The notes beneath the pieces were generated by a model. That model saw nothing but the letters and a program-made list of their open reading frames with translations. It was not told the origin of the DNA and did no database searches. This document shows, one piece after another, positions 8,346 through 17,158 of a DNA stretch of 64,000 nt. Position 1 is the first letter of the stretch. Each line of letters starts with the position of its first letter. The stretch is taken from NCBI GenBank assembly GCA_964513215.1, contig CAZELU010000004.1, positions 16,476 through 80,475 on the forward strand. The letters run 5' to 3'. Origin of the DNA: Casp-actino8 sp964513215. Its GTDB lineage: Bacteria; Actinomycetota; Acidimicrobiia; Acidimicrobiales; Ilumatobacteraceae. The translations under genes and the position numbers were made by a program.

Positions 8346-8791
8346 TTCAACGCCTTCAACAGATTGGTTGGCGTGTCCTTGGGAGAAATCTTGTACCACG
8401 CGTGTTCGATCTTGCCGTCGCTGCTGATCAGGAAGGCCGAACGTTCGATGCCCATGTAGGTGCGGCCGTACATCGACTTCTGCTTCCAGACGAAATACTT
8501 CTCGGCGACGACATGTTCGGTGTCGGCGAGCAACGGGAACGGGAGATCGAACTTGTCGGCGAACTTCTTCTGCTTGGCGGGAGTGTCGGGCGAGATACCG
8601 ATGATCGCCGTGTCACCGATCTTCTTGGCGATGTCGCGGAGTCCGCACGACTGCTGAGTGCACCCGGGTGTATCAGCCTTCGGATAGAAGTACACGAGCA
8701 CGCGGCGCCCGGCATAGGAAGCGAGCGTGACCGTGCTGCCGTCCTGATCGAGGAGCTTGATTGCTGGTGCCTTCTTGCCGACTGCGAGCAT
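8342..8791 (-). CDS. bcp: Thioredoxin-dependent peroxiredoxin, BCP/PrxQ type
   Basis: Reduces peroxides in the cytoplasm. Start ATG 8791 gives 149 residues (MLAVGKKAPAIKLLD); a longer open frame upstream has no family-like content. The peroxidatic Cys lies in YPKADTPGCTQQSCGLRD, with a second Cys five residues later in the position of the PrxQ resolving Cys. It also has GISPDTPAKQKKF and a C-terminal WYKISPKDTPTNLLKAL. The GTGA overlap with the dehydratase gene shows a two-gene transcript. Confidence 0.93.
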   Translation of the reverse strand: MLAVGKKAPAIKLLDQDGSTVTLASYAGRRVLVYFYPKADTPGCTQQSCGLRDIAKKIGDTAIIGISPDTPAKQKKFADKFDLPFPLLADTEHVVAEKYFVWKQKSMYGRTYMGIERSAFLISSDGKIEHAWYKISPKDTPTNLLKALK

Positions 8792-8807
8792 GCTCGAACT
8801 GTAGTGA

Positions 8808-9128
8808 CTATGCGTTCGACTCGTTCGGTCGACGGCGTTCGAGCGGCTGCATGCCCCACTTCCCGCGGCCGCGGGCATGAGCGTGGTAATGGTCGGGAAT
8901 GTTGCGCATGTTGTCGTCGATGTAGATCTCGTCGACGAAATGTGCGCTGACAACCGAACGCAGCAATTCGTGCAGACGCTGTTTCACATCGTCGGGCGGA
9001 TTGGGGTCGTGCTCGCGCCACACGACCATGGGCACCGAGCACACTTCGCACTCGGCGATCCAACAGAGGTCGTCCTCGTGGAACCACTCGGACAGCCGAG
9101 CGGCCTCGCACAGATCACACTCGGCCAT
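8808..9128 (-). CDS. Small CxxC-containing protein, unknown function
   Basis: 106 residues from ATG 9128; an in-frame GTG at 9185 would add 19. It has two Cys pairs, CDLC at residues 4-7 and CEVC at ~27-30, followed by VPMVVWREHDPNP and a helix DDVKQRLHELL. This could be a zinc knuckle or a redox pair, and the layout faintly recalls the first half of HIT-family proteins, but no HxHxH triad is seen. The C-terminus is rich in His and Arg. It is 16 nt upstream of bcp on the same strand, so a redox link is possible but unproven. Confidence 0.6.
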   Translation of the reverse strand: MAECDLCEAARLSEWFHEDDLCWIAECEVCSVPMVVWREHDPNPPDDVKQRLHELLRSVVSAHFVDEIYIDDNMRNIPDHYHAHARGRGKWGMQPLERRRPNESNA

Positions 9129-9211
9129 CACCGAAGTGTGGCACGAGGTGACCGGCGCGAGGCCGCTCACGACGGCGTCATTCACATGAACGCCGACAAT
9201 TCAGTTGTCGA

Positions 9212-9745
9212 TCAGAGGGCGGCCGGGTCGACGTCCGGGGGCAGGATGACAGCGTCGATCACGTGGATCACGCCGTTACTCGCGGCCACGTCAGTGGCCA
9301 CGACATTGGCGCCATTGACCTGGACGCCACCGTCGTTCGTGGTGACGGCGATCGTCTGACCCTCGACACTCGGCACGTCGCCCGCGGTCACGTCAGCGGC
9401 CATGACCTTGCCTGCGACCACGTGGTAAGTGAGGATCTTCACGAGAACGTCCTTGTTCTCCGGAAGCAGCAGTTTGTCGAGGATGCCGGCGGGCAGGGCT
9501 TCGAACGCGGCATTGGTGGGCGCGAAGACCGTGAACGGCCCTTCGCCCTGCAAGGTCTCCACGAGACCCGCAGCCGAGACTGCGGCCACGAGGGTCGAGA
9601 AGTCGGGGTTGCCACTGGCGACGGCGACGATGTCGCCGGCTTCGGCCGCCGCGACTGTGGTCTCGACGTTGGGCTCGTCGTCGCCGCAGGCGGCTAGGAC
9701 GGTGAGGGCGACGGCGGCAGCCGCGGCCATGAATGACTTGCGCAT
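9212..9745 (-). CDS. Secreted fasciclin-domain lipoprotein
   Basis: 177 residues. A lipoprotein signal peptide has the lipobox LAAC (Cys ~20) followed by acidic residues, so it should be anchored to the outer face of the membrane. A single fasciclin (FAS1) domain covers residues ~45-172, with the H1 box FTVFAPTNAAFEALP, YHVV in the core and the H2-like end NGVIHVIDAVILPP. FAS1 domains usually mediate adhesion to cell surfaces or matrix. No operon partner; the upstream 118 nt separate it from trpA on the same strand. Confidence 0.9.
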   Translation of the reverse strand: MRKSFMAAAAAVALTVLAACGDDEPNVETTVAAAEAGDIVAVASGNPDFSTLVAAVSAAGLVETLQGEGPFTVFAPTNAAFEALPAGILDKLLLPENKDVLVKILTYHVVAGKVMAADVTAGDVPSVEGQTIAVTTNDGGVQVNGANVVATDVAASNGVIHVIDAVILPPDVDPAAL

Positions 9746-9863
9746 GGAATCTCCAATTCGGTTGGGGGGACACGGGCCAAGCCCGCTGAGCGTCAGGGAG
9801 ACTGAAACTCATTTCCTGCCTATCACGCTAAACCCCCCAGGTCAGCGATTTAGCAGTAAGACT

Positions 9864-10658
9864 TCAGTCACGATTTCTGAGAGTCGGCCAGTGGCGTTCG
9901 AGGGCACCCCTGACCTCGGCGATGTACTCGCCGACCGCATCGGCCCCCGACTCGAGCAGACGTCGCACGACCGCGGCACCTTGAATCACACCGTCGGCCA
10001 CCCGGGAGGCCTCCACGGCCTGCTCGGCGTTCGAGACTCCGACACCCACCACGACCGGCACGTCGGTGATGGGTTTGAGACGCCCGGCGAGAGCGGTGGC
10101 GGTCCCGGCCAGGGTCGCCCGCTCCCCTGTCACACCGAGGAGACCCACTGAGTACACGAAGCCCCGGGCTCGGGCACAGATACGTGGCAACCGATCGTCG
10201 GGGGCGGTGGGCGCGGCCAGCATCACGGTGGCGACCTGAGCGGCATCGGCGGCTTCGCACCACGGACCGGCCTCCTCGAGCGGCAGGTCGGGAACGATCG
10301 CACCGGCGATGCCCGCCTGCGACAACTGAGCAGCGAAACGTTCGTGACCCGCGTGATGAACGGTGTTGTAGTAACACATCACGACCAGCGGAACGTCGAC
10401 GTCGAGCCGCCGCACGTCGTTCAAGATCGATACGGGGGTCGCTCCGGCATCGAGCGCTCGCTGGCTCGCTTCTTGGATCACCGGGCCGTCCATCACCGGA
10501 TCGGAGAAAGGAATGCCGATCTCGATCGCGTCACTGCCGGCCGCCGCGGCAGCGCGAACCGCGTCTTGCCACCCCGACAATCCGCCGGTGACGTACGGGA
10601 TCAGGATCTTGCCCCCGGCCTCTCGACGCGCCCGCAACGCGGACTCGAGTCGCAACAT
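9864..10658 (-). CDS. trpA: Tryptophan synthase alpha subunit
   Basis: Cleaves indole-3-glycerol phosphate to indole and glyceraldehyde 3-phosphate. 264 residues, a TIM barrel. The catalytic Glu is in DAIEIGIPFSDPVMDGP and the catalytic Asp in IVPDLPLEEA; the phosphate-binding GVGVSNAEQ and DGVIQGAAVV segments are intact. Its ATG overlaps the trpB stop (TGATG), as expected for subunits of one complex. Last gene of the trpC-trpF-trpB-trpA group. Confidence 0.97.
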   Translation of the reverse strand: MLRLESALRARREAGGKILIPYVTGGLSGWQDAVRAAAAAGSDAIEIGIPFSDPVMDGPVIQEASQRALDAGATPVSILNDVRRLDVDVPLVVMCYYNTVHHAGHERFAAQLSQAGIAGAIVPDLPLEEAGPWCEAADAAQVATVMLAAPTAPDDRLPRICARARGFVYSVGLLGVTGERATLAGTATALAGRLKPITDVPVVVGVGVSNAEQAVEASRVADGVIQGAAVVRRLLESGADAVGEYIAEVRGALERHWPTLRNRD

Positions 10659-11833
10659 CAGGACAGGATCTCCATCATCTGCGCCACGTCCTTGTCGCCG
10701 CGACCCGACAGGTTCATGAGCACCGTCTGGCCCTGCATCGAGCCGCTCTCACGAACGATCCAGGCCAGCGCGTGGGCGCATTCGAGCGCCGGGATGATGC
10801 CCTCGGTGCGCGCCATCAACTGGAAGGCATCGATCACTTCTGCGTCGGTGACAGTGGGGTACTCGGCCCGACCGATCGACGCCAGATACGAGTGCTCGGG
10901 CCCCACGCCTGGATAGTCGAGACCAGCTGAGATCGAGTGCGCCTCTTGCACCTGGCCGTGTTCGTCCTGCATCAGGAAGCTGCGCATACCGTGCACCACG
11001 CCCGGAACACCCCGGCCCACCGCAGCCCCACCGGCTGGTTCGACACCGATCAAACGCGCGTCGGTGTCGACGAAACCGGAAAAGATGCCGATGGCGTTCG
11101 AGCCGCCTCCCACACAGGCCACGACCACATCGGGGTCGGCACCGAATCGCTCACGACACTGCTCGCGCGCTTCGTCGCCGATCACGCGATGGAACTGGCG
11201 AACCATCCACGGATATGGATGTGGACCCATCACCGAGCCGAGGCAGTAGTGCGTCGTCTCCACCGAAGCGACCCAATCACGCATGGCTTCGTTCACGGCA
11301 TCCTTGAGTGTGCGGCTGCCGCTGTGCACCGCTTCGACCTCGGCTCCCAACAGACGCATGCGGAACACGTTCAAGGCCTGGCGCTCCACGTCGACCGCAC
11401 CCATGTAGACCTTGCACTCGAGGCCCATGAGCGCAGCCGCCGTCGCCGACGCGACGCCGTGCTGACCAGCTCCGGTTTCAGCGACGATTCGCTTCTTCCC
11501 CATGCGCTTGGCGAGGAGAGTTTGACCGAGAACGTTGTTGATCTTGTGCGACCCCGTGTGATTGAGATCTTCGCGCTTCAGAACGAGGCGAATTCCGAGC
11601 CGTGCACCCAACTGGTGGCACTCGGTGATGATCGACGGCCGACCGGCGTACTCCTGCAGGATCGCCGCGAGGTCACCCCGGAAGATCGGATCGTCCCACG
11701 CGTCGCGAAACGCTCGCTCGAGTTCTTGGCACGCCGGAACCAACGTTTCGGGAACGAAACGGCCACCGAACTCACCGAACCGGCCGGAGGCCGACGGTTC
11801 CGACATGATCGAACGATCCACAGGTGCTGACAC
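10658..11833 (-). CDS. trpB: Tryptophan synthase beta subunit
   Basis: PLP enzyme joining indole and serine. 391 residues from 11833; an in-frame ATG at 11806 (MSEPSASGRFGEFGG) would fit the usual N-terminus equally well. The PLP lysine is in HTGSHKINNVLGQ, the glycine-rich phosphate loop is CVGGGSNAIG, and EPAGGAAVGRG is present. Overlap with trpA couples translation. It is preceded by a 66-nt gap from trpF, so the four trp genes form one probable operon. Confidence 0.97.
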   Translation of the reverse strand: MSAPVDRSIMSEPSASGRFGEFGGRFVPETLVPACQELERAFRDAWDDPIFRGDLAAILQEYAGRPSIITECHQLGARLGIRLVLKREDLNHTGSHKINNVLGQTLLAKRMGKKRIVAETGAGQHGVASATAAALMGLECKVYMGAVDVERQALNVFRMRLLGAEVEAVHSGSRTLKDAVNEAMRDWVASVETTHYCLGSVMGPHPYPWMVRQFHRVIGDEAREQCRERFGADPDVVVACVGGGSNAIGIFSGFVDTDARLIGVEPAGGAAVGRGVPGVVHGMRSFLMQDEHGQVQEAHSISAGLDYPGVGPEHSYLASIGRAEYPTVTDAEVIDAFQLMARTEGIIPALECAHALAWIVRESGSMQGQTVLMNLSGRGDKDVAQMMEILS

Positions 11834-11899
11834 GCCTTCATGTTCTCACCCGGAACGCTCGAAACCCCACCCGATTGGCGCTCGTTCGGGTGAAGTCGG

Positions 11900-12553
11900 T
11901 TACTCGTCGGTCCAGTCGTAGACGTCGTCGTCGCCCGATTCGAACTCGGCGGGAGCGGCCGCCCGGGCTGCGGCGATGAAGCGCCGGACCTTGACGGCAT
12001 CCTTGCGGCCCGGACTGCTCTCGACCCCGGACGACACGTCGACACCCCATGGCTTCACGATGTCGATCGCCGAACCCACGTTTTCGGGAGTCAGCCCGCC
12101 GGCAAGGATCAGACGTAGACCGCCGGGGATCTCGTCCACGAGTTTCCAGTCGAAGAGGCGCCCCGAACCGGGCTCGGGCGCATCCACGAGAACGAGATCC
12201 GTTCCGTATTCGTTGGCCCGCGCCGCCTCTGGTGATCCGGCCGACACCGCCTTGATGATCCAGCGAATGTTGTCGGCCAGCATCGAGACGTGACGCGCCG
12301 TCTCGCGTCCGTGCAACTGCACGGCCTTCACCCCGGCTCGACTGGCCACCTCGAAGACACGATCGGGCAACTCGTCGCGAAACACGCCGACGGTGAGGAT
12401 CTCCGGTGGCAGGCGACGTGTGATGTCGTAGACCACCTGGGGCGCGACCTGGCGCGGCGACGGAGCGAAGACGAAACCGACCGCATCGGCGCCCATCGCC
12501 ACGGCCAACAATGCATCGTCCTCGTTGGTGATCCCGCAGATCTTGACGAACAC
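11900..12553 (-). CDS. trpF: Phosphoribosylanthranilate isomerase
   Basis: Third step of tryptophan synthesis (PRA to CdRP). 217 residues. The catalytic Cys is in KICGITNEDDA at the N-terminus and the catalytic Asp in LVLVDAPEPGSG; VQLHGRE, ILAGGLTPENV and VDVSSGVESSPGRKD are typical barrel motifs. The last ~20 residues (EFESGDDDVYDWTDE) are an acidic tail beyond the barrel. Located between trpC and trpB, the normal actinobacterial context. Confidence 0.95.
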   Translation of the reverse strand: MFVKICGITNEDDALLAVAMGADAVGFVFAPSPRQVAPQVVYDITRRLPPEILTVGVFRDELPDRVFEVASRAGVKAVQLHGRETARHVSMLADNIRWIIKAVSAGSPEAARANEYGTDLVLVDAPEPGSGRLFDWKLVDEIPGGLRLILAGGLTPENVGSAIDIVKPWGVDVSSGVESSPGRKDAVKVRRFIAAARAAAPAEFESGDDDVYDWTDE

Positions 12554-12594
12554 GCTTCCAAAGTACCGGTCGCACCCGACGCGATGGGTGACCT

Positions 12595-13389
12595 CTACCG
12601 GATTCGCAACGAACGCAGCTCGGCGGTGGGGTCACCCGAGCGCACGAGGGTTTCGCCCACGAGGATCGCGTCGTAACCGGCCCGCCGTAACGCGCTCGCG
12701 TCGTTGGCGTCTCGCACTCCGCTCTCGGCGATCTTGACCACCGCGTCGGGAATCACCCCGGCCATCCGTTCGGCGCGGGCGTGGTCGACCTCGAACGTCA
12801 CGAGATCGCGTTGATTGACGCCGATGGCTGGAGCGGCGGCGGCAACCGCCACGGCGAGTTCGTCCTCGTCGTGAATCTCGACCAGAACGTCGAGCCCGAT
12901 GGCGAGCGCCGTGCCGGACAGCTCGACGAGTTGGTTCGCCTCCAACGCGGCCGCGATCAACAAGATGCAGTCGGCACCCATGAGACGCGTGTCGAAGACG
13001 TCGCGTTCGGACACGGTGAAATCCTTGCGCAAAACCGGAATGTCAACCGCGGCCCGAGCAGTGCGCAGATCGTCGATCGATCCGCCGAAGTGCGGCCCAT
13101 CAGTGAGAACCGACAGGCAACTCGCACCCCCGACGACGTACTGACGAGCCAGCACGGCCGGGTCGAGATCGGCGAACAGATCACCCTTCGACGGCGAACG
13201 ACGCTTGATCTCGGCCACGACCGCTAATGCCGACGCGGAGTCGGAACGCAGGCGCGACGCAAATCCCCGACACGTTTCGAGGTCGGCCACCCGCGCACGC
13301 AGATCGGCGAGCGAGCGCGAGTCATCGGCCGCACGACCCCGATGGTGATCGAGGATGCGGTCGAGATAGGTCCCGCGCCGCGCCGCCAG
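12595..13389 (-). CDS. trpC: Indole-3-glycerol phosphate synthase (probable CTG start)
   Basis: Closes the indole ring (CdRP to IGP). The core is clear: AEIKRRSPSKGD (catalytic Lys/Glu), LRKDFTVSERDVFD, VEIHDEDEL, IGVNQRDL, AESGV and ILVGETLVRSGDP. The first ATG/GTG/TTG in frame (GTG 13290) would remove the conserved N-terminal helix YLDRILDHHR. Upstream of it the frame is open only to an in-frame TGA within the ABM gene, and the one plausible initiator is CTG 13389, 1 nt after the ABM stop, giving 264 residues, the normal length. A sequencing error near the start is the alternative. Confidence 0.88.
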   Translation of the reverse strand: MAARRGTYLDRILDHHRGRAADDSRSLADLRARVADLETCRGFASRLRSDSASALAVVAEIKRRSPSKGDLFADLDPAVLARQYVVGGASCLSVLTDGPHFGGSIDDLRTARAAVDIPVLRKDFTVSERDVFDTRLMGADCILLIAAALEANQLVELSGTALAIGLDVLVEIHDEDELAVAVAAAAPAIGVNQRDLVTFEVDHARAERMAGVIPDAVVKIAESGVRDANDASALRRAGYDAILVGETLVRSGDPTAELRSLRIR

Positions 13390-13390
13390 G

Positions 13391-13696
13391 TCAGGCTCCC
13401 TTGCCGCCGAGCGGAGCGACGAACTTCAGGTCGGGACGTCCACCGAGGAACGGCCCGATGGCGGGACCGAGAGCCTTGAAGGCCTCCGAACCCATGTGCT
13501 CGTTCAACGCGTCCTGGCTCTCGTACATCTCGTACATGTAGAGCACGTCGGCCTCGTTGGGGTCGGCGTGAAGGATGTAATAAATCGTCCCCTTCTCCGA
13601 CTTGGCGGTCTCGAGAGCGGTTCCGAGGGCCTTGGCCAACTCGTCACGCTTTCCCGGAGCGGCCGGGATCTTGGCCCACACGGCAACTTTCGACAT
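13391..13696 (-). CDS. ABM-domain (antibiotic biosynthesis monooxygenase-like) protein
   Basis: 101 residues, a single small alpha/beta-barrel domain of the dimeric ABM family (VAVWAKIPAAPGKRDELAKAL, YYILHADPNEADVLYMYEMYES, LNEHMGSEAFKAL). Such proteins act as quinol or anthrone monooxygenases or as uncharacterised stress proteins. The substrate cannot be inferred. It sits directly upstream of trpC (1 nt to the CTG start) and may be the first gene of the trp transcript. The start is ATG 13696. Confidence 0.85.
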   Translation of the reverse strand: MSKVAVWAKIPAAPGKRDELAKALGTALETAKSEKGTIYYILHADPNEADVLYMYEMYESQDALNEHMGSEAFKALGPAIGPFLGGRPDLKFVAPLGGKGA

Positions 13697-13765
13697 GACT
13701 TCCCCTTCGACGATGAGACCTTGCGAACCGGCCCCGAGTGAAACCTAGACCCTCGCGGTCGCGCC

Positions 13766-15076
13766 TCAGAACCCGAGTCGCTGCCGCAACGCCGATTCGA
13801 GTTCGGCAATCGGTACGCGCACCTGCTCGGTGGTGTCGCGATCGCGGACCGTGACGGCCGAATCCTCGAGAGACTCGAAGTCGACCGTGATGCACAACGG
13901 GGTACCGATCTCGTCCTGACGGCGATAGCGCTTCCCGATCGACTGCGTGTCGTCGTAGTCGACCATGTACCGATCGGACAGCGACGTGAAGATCTCACGA
14001 GCGAGTGGCGTGAGGGTGTCTTTCTTGCTGAGCGGCAGAACCGCGACCTTGAACGGCGCCAAGCGCGGATGCAACCGCAGAATCGTGCGGGCCTCACCAC
14101 CCACCTCGTCCTCGTCGTAGGCCGCCAGGAGGAACGCGGCCATGGCCCGGTTGACTCCGGCCGCCGGCTCGATCACGAACGGCACGTATCGCTCGTTCGT
14201 CGACTGGTCGAAGAAGTCGAGGCGCTGACCCGAGTGATTCGAATGTTGGGTGAGATCGAAGTTCGTGCGCTGCGCGATTCCCTCCAACTCTCCCCAGCCC
14301 CACGGGTACATGAATTCGACGTCGGCGGTACCAGCCGAATAATGACTCAACTCGTCGGCATCGTGAGCACGAAGACGGAGCATCTCGGATGGAATGCCGA
14401 GATCGATGTACCACTGCAGACGTGTGGCGCACCAGTACTCGTACCACTTCGGACCATCGGCCGGGGGAACGAAGAATTCGAGTTCCATCTGCTCGAACTC
14501 GCGGGTACGGAAGATGAAATTCCCGGGCGTGATTTCGTTGCGGAAGCTCTTGCCCACTTGGGCGATACCGAACGGCGGCTTCTTGCGGCTCGTCTGCAGC
14601 ACGTTGCTGAAGTTGACGAACATTCCCTGCGCAGTCTCGGGACGCAGGTACACCTCGGCACCCGACCCTTCCACCGGTCCGGCGTAGGTCTTGAACATGA
14701 GATTGAAGGCTCGGGCATCGGTGAGGCTGTTCTTGGCCTTGCAATTCGGGCACACCGATCGATCCTCGAGGTGGTCTTCCCGGAACCGCTGTTTGCACTC
14801 GCGGCAGTCGACCAACGGATCGCTGAAATTGGCCAGGTGACCACTGGCTTCGAACACCTGCGGCGGCCCGAGGATGGCGGCGTCGATGAGAACCACGTCG
14901 TCGCGCTTCTGCACCATCTCGCGCAGCCACGACTCACGAACGTTGCGAAGCATCAACGACCCGAGCGGGCCGTAGTCGTAGCTCGAGCGGAATCCTCCGT
15001 AGATCTCGGCCGACGGGTAGACGAAACCGCGGCGCTTGCACAGGTTGACGATCTGTTCGAGGTCGTTCGCAGGCAT
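13766..15076 (-). CDS. glyS: Glycyl-tRNA synthetase, dimeric class II type
   Basis: Charges tRNA-Gly. 436 residues; the single-chain alpha2 form common in actinobacteria. Catalytic class II motifs are present: motif 1 region YDYGPLGSLML, motif 2 FRNEITPGNFIFRTREFEQMELE (residues ~190-212), and motif 3 in PAAGVNRAMAAFL. A zinc-binding insert has CREC and CPNC at ~92-113. The C-terminal anticodon-binding domain starts near APFKVAVLPL. It is 11 nt downstream of recO on the same strand. Confidence 0.97.
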   Translation of the reverse strand: MPANDLEQIVNLCKRRGFVYPSAEIYGGFRSSYDYGPLGSLMLRNVRESWLREMVQKRDDVVLIDAAILGPPQVFEASGHLANFSDPLVDCRECKQRFREDHLEDRSVCPNCKAKNSLTDARAFNLMFKTYAGPVEGSGAEVYLRPETAQGMFVNFSNVLQTSRKKPPFGIAQVGKSFRNEITPGNFIFRTREFEQMELEFFVPPADGPKWYEYWCATRLQWYIDLGIPSEMLRLRAHDADELSHYSAGTADVEFMYPWGWGELEGIAQRTNFDLTQHSNHSGQRLDFFDQSTNERYVPFVIEPAAGVNRAMAAFLLAAYDEDEVGGEARTILRLHPRLAPFKVAVLPLSKKDTLTPLAREIFTSLSDRYMVDYDDTQSIGKRYRRQDEIGTPLCITVDFESLEDSAVTVRDRDTTEQVRVPIAELESALRQRLGF

Positions 15077-15087
15077 GGTCGCTCAGC

Positions 15088-15864
15088 CTACGGCTCGGAG
15101 CGTGTGTCGTGGCGTTCGAAAATCGCGACCGACCGCAGCCGACGCTCGACGTGGAATTCGAAGGCCCGCGTGGCGATCGACGCCACTTCGGCCACGACAG
15201 GGTCGTCGAGAACCTGCCCGCCTGGTCGGTGCGCACGATCGAGGGCCTCACCCAAACGTCCGTCGAGGACGTCGCGCAGCAAGTGCAGCGCACCCGCCGA
15301 GATTCCGACTCCCGAACGACAGCCTCGACATTGGACTCCACCTCGCTCGAGGTCGATCGACACGAGTGGAGTGGCTCCCGATTCGCCTTGCCCACACACG
15401 ACGCAGCGGTCGAGTTCGGGCCGAACACCTTCGGCGGCCAACAGCCGAAGCAAGAATGCCGGCACGACCAGAGCGGACGGACGCTCGGCCAACGTCTTAC
15501 GAACTCCCACCAACATCCGGAACACCTCGGGCACCGGTTCGCGATCGGGAACGAGTTGATCGACCGCCTCCAGGACCGCCAGGCCTTCTGTCATCACGTC
15601 GAGATCTCCGAACATCCGGCCCGACGAATCGATCGTCTCGACCTGATTCACGACGTCGAGATTCGTGCCCCGGTGGATTTGTATCGCCACATGCGACAGC
15701 GGCTCGAGGCGACCACCGAACTTCGAATGAGTCTTGCGAACTCCCTTCGCGACGGCTCGAACCTTGCCGTGCTCGCGCGTCAGCATGACCACGATTCGAT
15801 CGGCTTCGCCGAGCTTGTACGAGCGAATGACGACCGCTTCGTCTCGATAGAGGCGGCTCGTCAC
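15088..15864 (-). CDS. recO: DNA repair protein RecO
   Basis: Mediator that loads RecA onto SSB-coated DNA in the RecFOR pathway. 258 residues with an N-terminal OB fold (LYRDEAVVIRSYKLGEADRIVVML, AKGVRKTHSKFGGRLEPL) and a helical C-terminal region containing a zinc site CVVC...CRGC (residues ~158-187). It lies between glyS and the degenerate cis-prenyltransferase gene, and overlaps the latter by 4 nt (start 15864, upstream stop 15861). Confidence 0.95.
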   Translation of the reverse strand: MTSRLYRDEAVVIRSYKLGEADRIVVMLTREHGKVRAVAKGVRKTHSKFGGRLEPLSHVAIQIHRGTNLDVVNQVETIDSSGRMFGDLDVMTEGLAVLEAVDQLVPDREPVPEVFRMLVGVRKTLAERPSALVVPAFLLRLLAAEGVRPELDRCVVCGQGESGATPLVSIDLERGGVQCRGCRSGVGISAGALHLLRDVLDGRLGEALDRAHRPGGQVLDDPVVAEVASIATRAFEFHVERRLRSVAIFERHDTRSEP

Positions 15865-16463
15865 TCGATCACTCCGCCGAAGCGGCGTTGACGAACGGCG
15901 AACTCTTCGAGTGACCGACGAATGTGTTCACTCGACAAATTGGACCAGTCGGCAGCGATGTACACGAGTTCGGCGTAGGCCAGTTCCCAGACGAGAGCCT
16001 GCGGCAGAACGTTCGGCTCTCCGAGAACGATCACCAGATCGACATCACCGCTCGAGCCCCCGATCTGCGCCTGCAACGACTGTTCGGTGATCGGACGTGA
16101 CATCTTGTTGACGGCGTCCACCACATTGGATCGTCCATCGGGGCGAGGGTCGGCCACGACATCGCAACCCTCCACACGAGCGTGACGCTCACCGATCTCT
16201 CGCCTACCAGCGCGTCCACCGGCTGAGGGGACGATGCGCACCGACACGACCCCGGCCGCCGCGGCTGCGGAGCCCACGGTCGTGAGCCGGTCGGTCCACT
16301 GCGCCTCGGAGAACGCCGCCCACTCGTCGATCGATCCAGCGACGACGATCAAACGACGGGCCCGGGGCGAGTCATCGGATTCGTGCGAGCGCTCGCTGCC
16401 CCGATCGATGCCCTGATCGATGGCAGTAACGGCGGCGCGACGACGACGGAACACGCTGTCCAT
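15861..16463 (-). CDS. Degenerate cis-prenyltransferase homologue, possible partner subunit
   Basis: 200 residues. The N-terminal ~40 residues are basic and probably disordered. The C-terminal third is clearly related to undecaprenyl diphosphate synthase: DVDLVIVLGEPN, LVWELAYAELVYIAADW, then EEFAVRQRRFGGVIE with the RxG tail at residues 193-197. The catalytic residues are gone: no MDGNGRWA aspartate, no FSTENW, and the IPP-binding RxxGExRxSNF segment is replaced by LGEPNVLPQ. This resembles the non-catalytic NgBR/Nus1 subunit of eukaryotic cis-prenyltransferases. It is divergent from uppS with 26 nt between the starts and overlaps recO downstream. Confidence 0.75.
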   Translation of the reverse strand: MDSVFRRRRAAVTAIDQGIDRGSERSHESDDSPRARRLIVVAGSIDEWAAFSEAQWTDRLTTVGSAAAAAGVVSVRIVPSAGGRAGRREIGERHARVEGCDVVADPRPDGRSNVVDAVNKMSRPITEQSLQAQIGGSSGDVDLVIVLGEPNVLPQALVWELAYAELVYIAADWSNLSSEHIRRSLEEFAVRQRRFGGVIE

Positions 16464-16489
16464 TGTGGCCTCACCGCTACCCTCGCATC

Positions 16490-17155
16490 GTGCACTTGGC
16501 CTGCATCATGGACGGAAATGGACGCTGGGCGACCCGCCGTCATCTGCCGCGTACGGCCGGCCACACGGCCGGTGAGGAGAATTTGGCCGAGGTCGTTCGG
16601 CAGTGCGTTCGACGCAACGTCGACTGGCTCACGGTCTTCGGATTCTCCACCGAGAACTGGGTTCGCCCTCGGCGAGAGGTGCGCCACATCCTCGGACTGC
16701 ACGAGAAGTTGTTCGGTCGCGTGGCCGAGTTGAACGAACTGAACGTCCGGATCACCTGGATCGGTCGCCCGTTCGATGATCCGTCTTCGCGAACACCTCG
16801 CCACGTTCAGCGGGCCATTCGCAAGGCGATCGCCGACACGAGCTCGAATACCGGCATGACGCTCACCGTCGCGTTCGACTACGGCAGCCGGGCCGAGATC
16901 GTCGATGCGGCTCGTCGCGCCAAGGCCCTCGGACGACCGGTGACCGCCGACGACCTGTCGTCGGCGATGTACCTTCCCGACATGCCGCCGGTCGACGTCG
17001 TTGTCCGGACGTCGGGTGAACGTCGGGTGTCCAACTTCTTGTTGTGGCAGGCCGCCGGAGCACCGATCTACTTCTCCGACGAGACGTGGCCCGATTTCTC
17101 GGCCGACGACATCGACGGCGCACTCACCCTCGCGCGAGCACACCAGCGCTCGTGA
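16490..17155 (+). CDS. uppS: Isoprenyl (undecaprenyl) diphosphate synthase, catalytic type
   Basis: Makes the cis-polyprenyl diphosphate lipid carrier for cell-wall synthesis. Start taken at GTG 16490 (VHLACIMDGNGRWA), 221 residues; a TTG at 16463 would overlap the divergent start. Catalytic Asp8 and the P-loop-like MDGNGRWA, GFSTENW and the IPP site RTSGERRVSNFLLWQ are intact. The protein ends at ALTLARAHQRS and lacks the C-terminal RRFGG (RxG) motif that homodimeric bacterial UppS carry. That motif is present in the divergent homologue next door. It is 3 nt upstream of dinG. Confidence 0.93.
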   Translation: MHLACIMDGNGRWATRRHLPRTAGHTAGEENLAEVVRQCVRRNVDWLTVFGFSTENWVRPRREVRHILGLHEKLFGRVAELNELNVRITWIGRPFDDPSSRTPRHVQRAIRKAIADTSSNTGMTLTVAFDYGSRAEIVDAARRAKALGRPVTADDLSSAMYLPDMPPVDVVVRTSGERRVSNFLLWQAAGAPIYFSDETWPDFSADDIDGALTLARAHQRS

Positions 17156-17158
17156 ACC

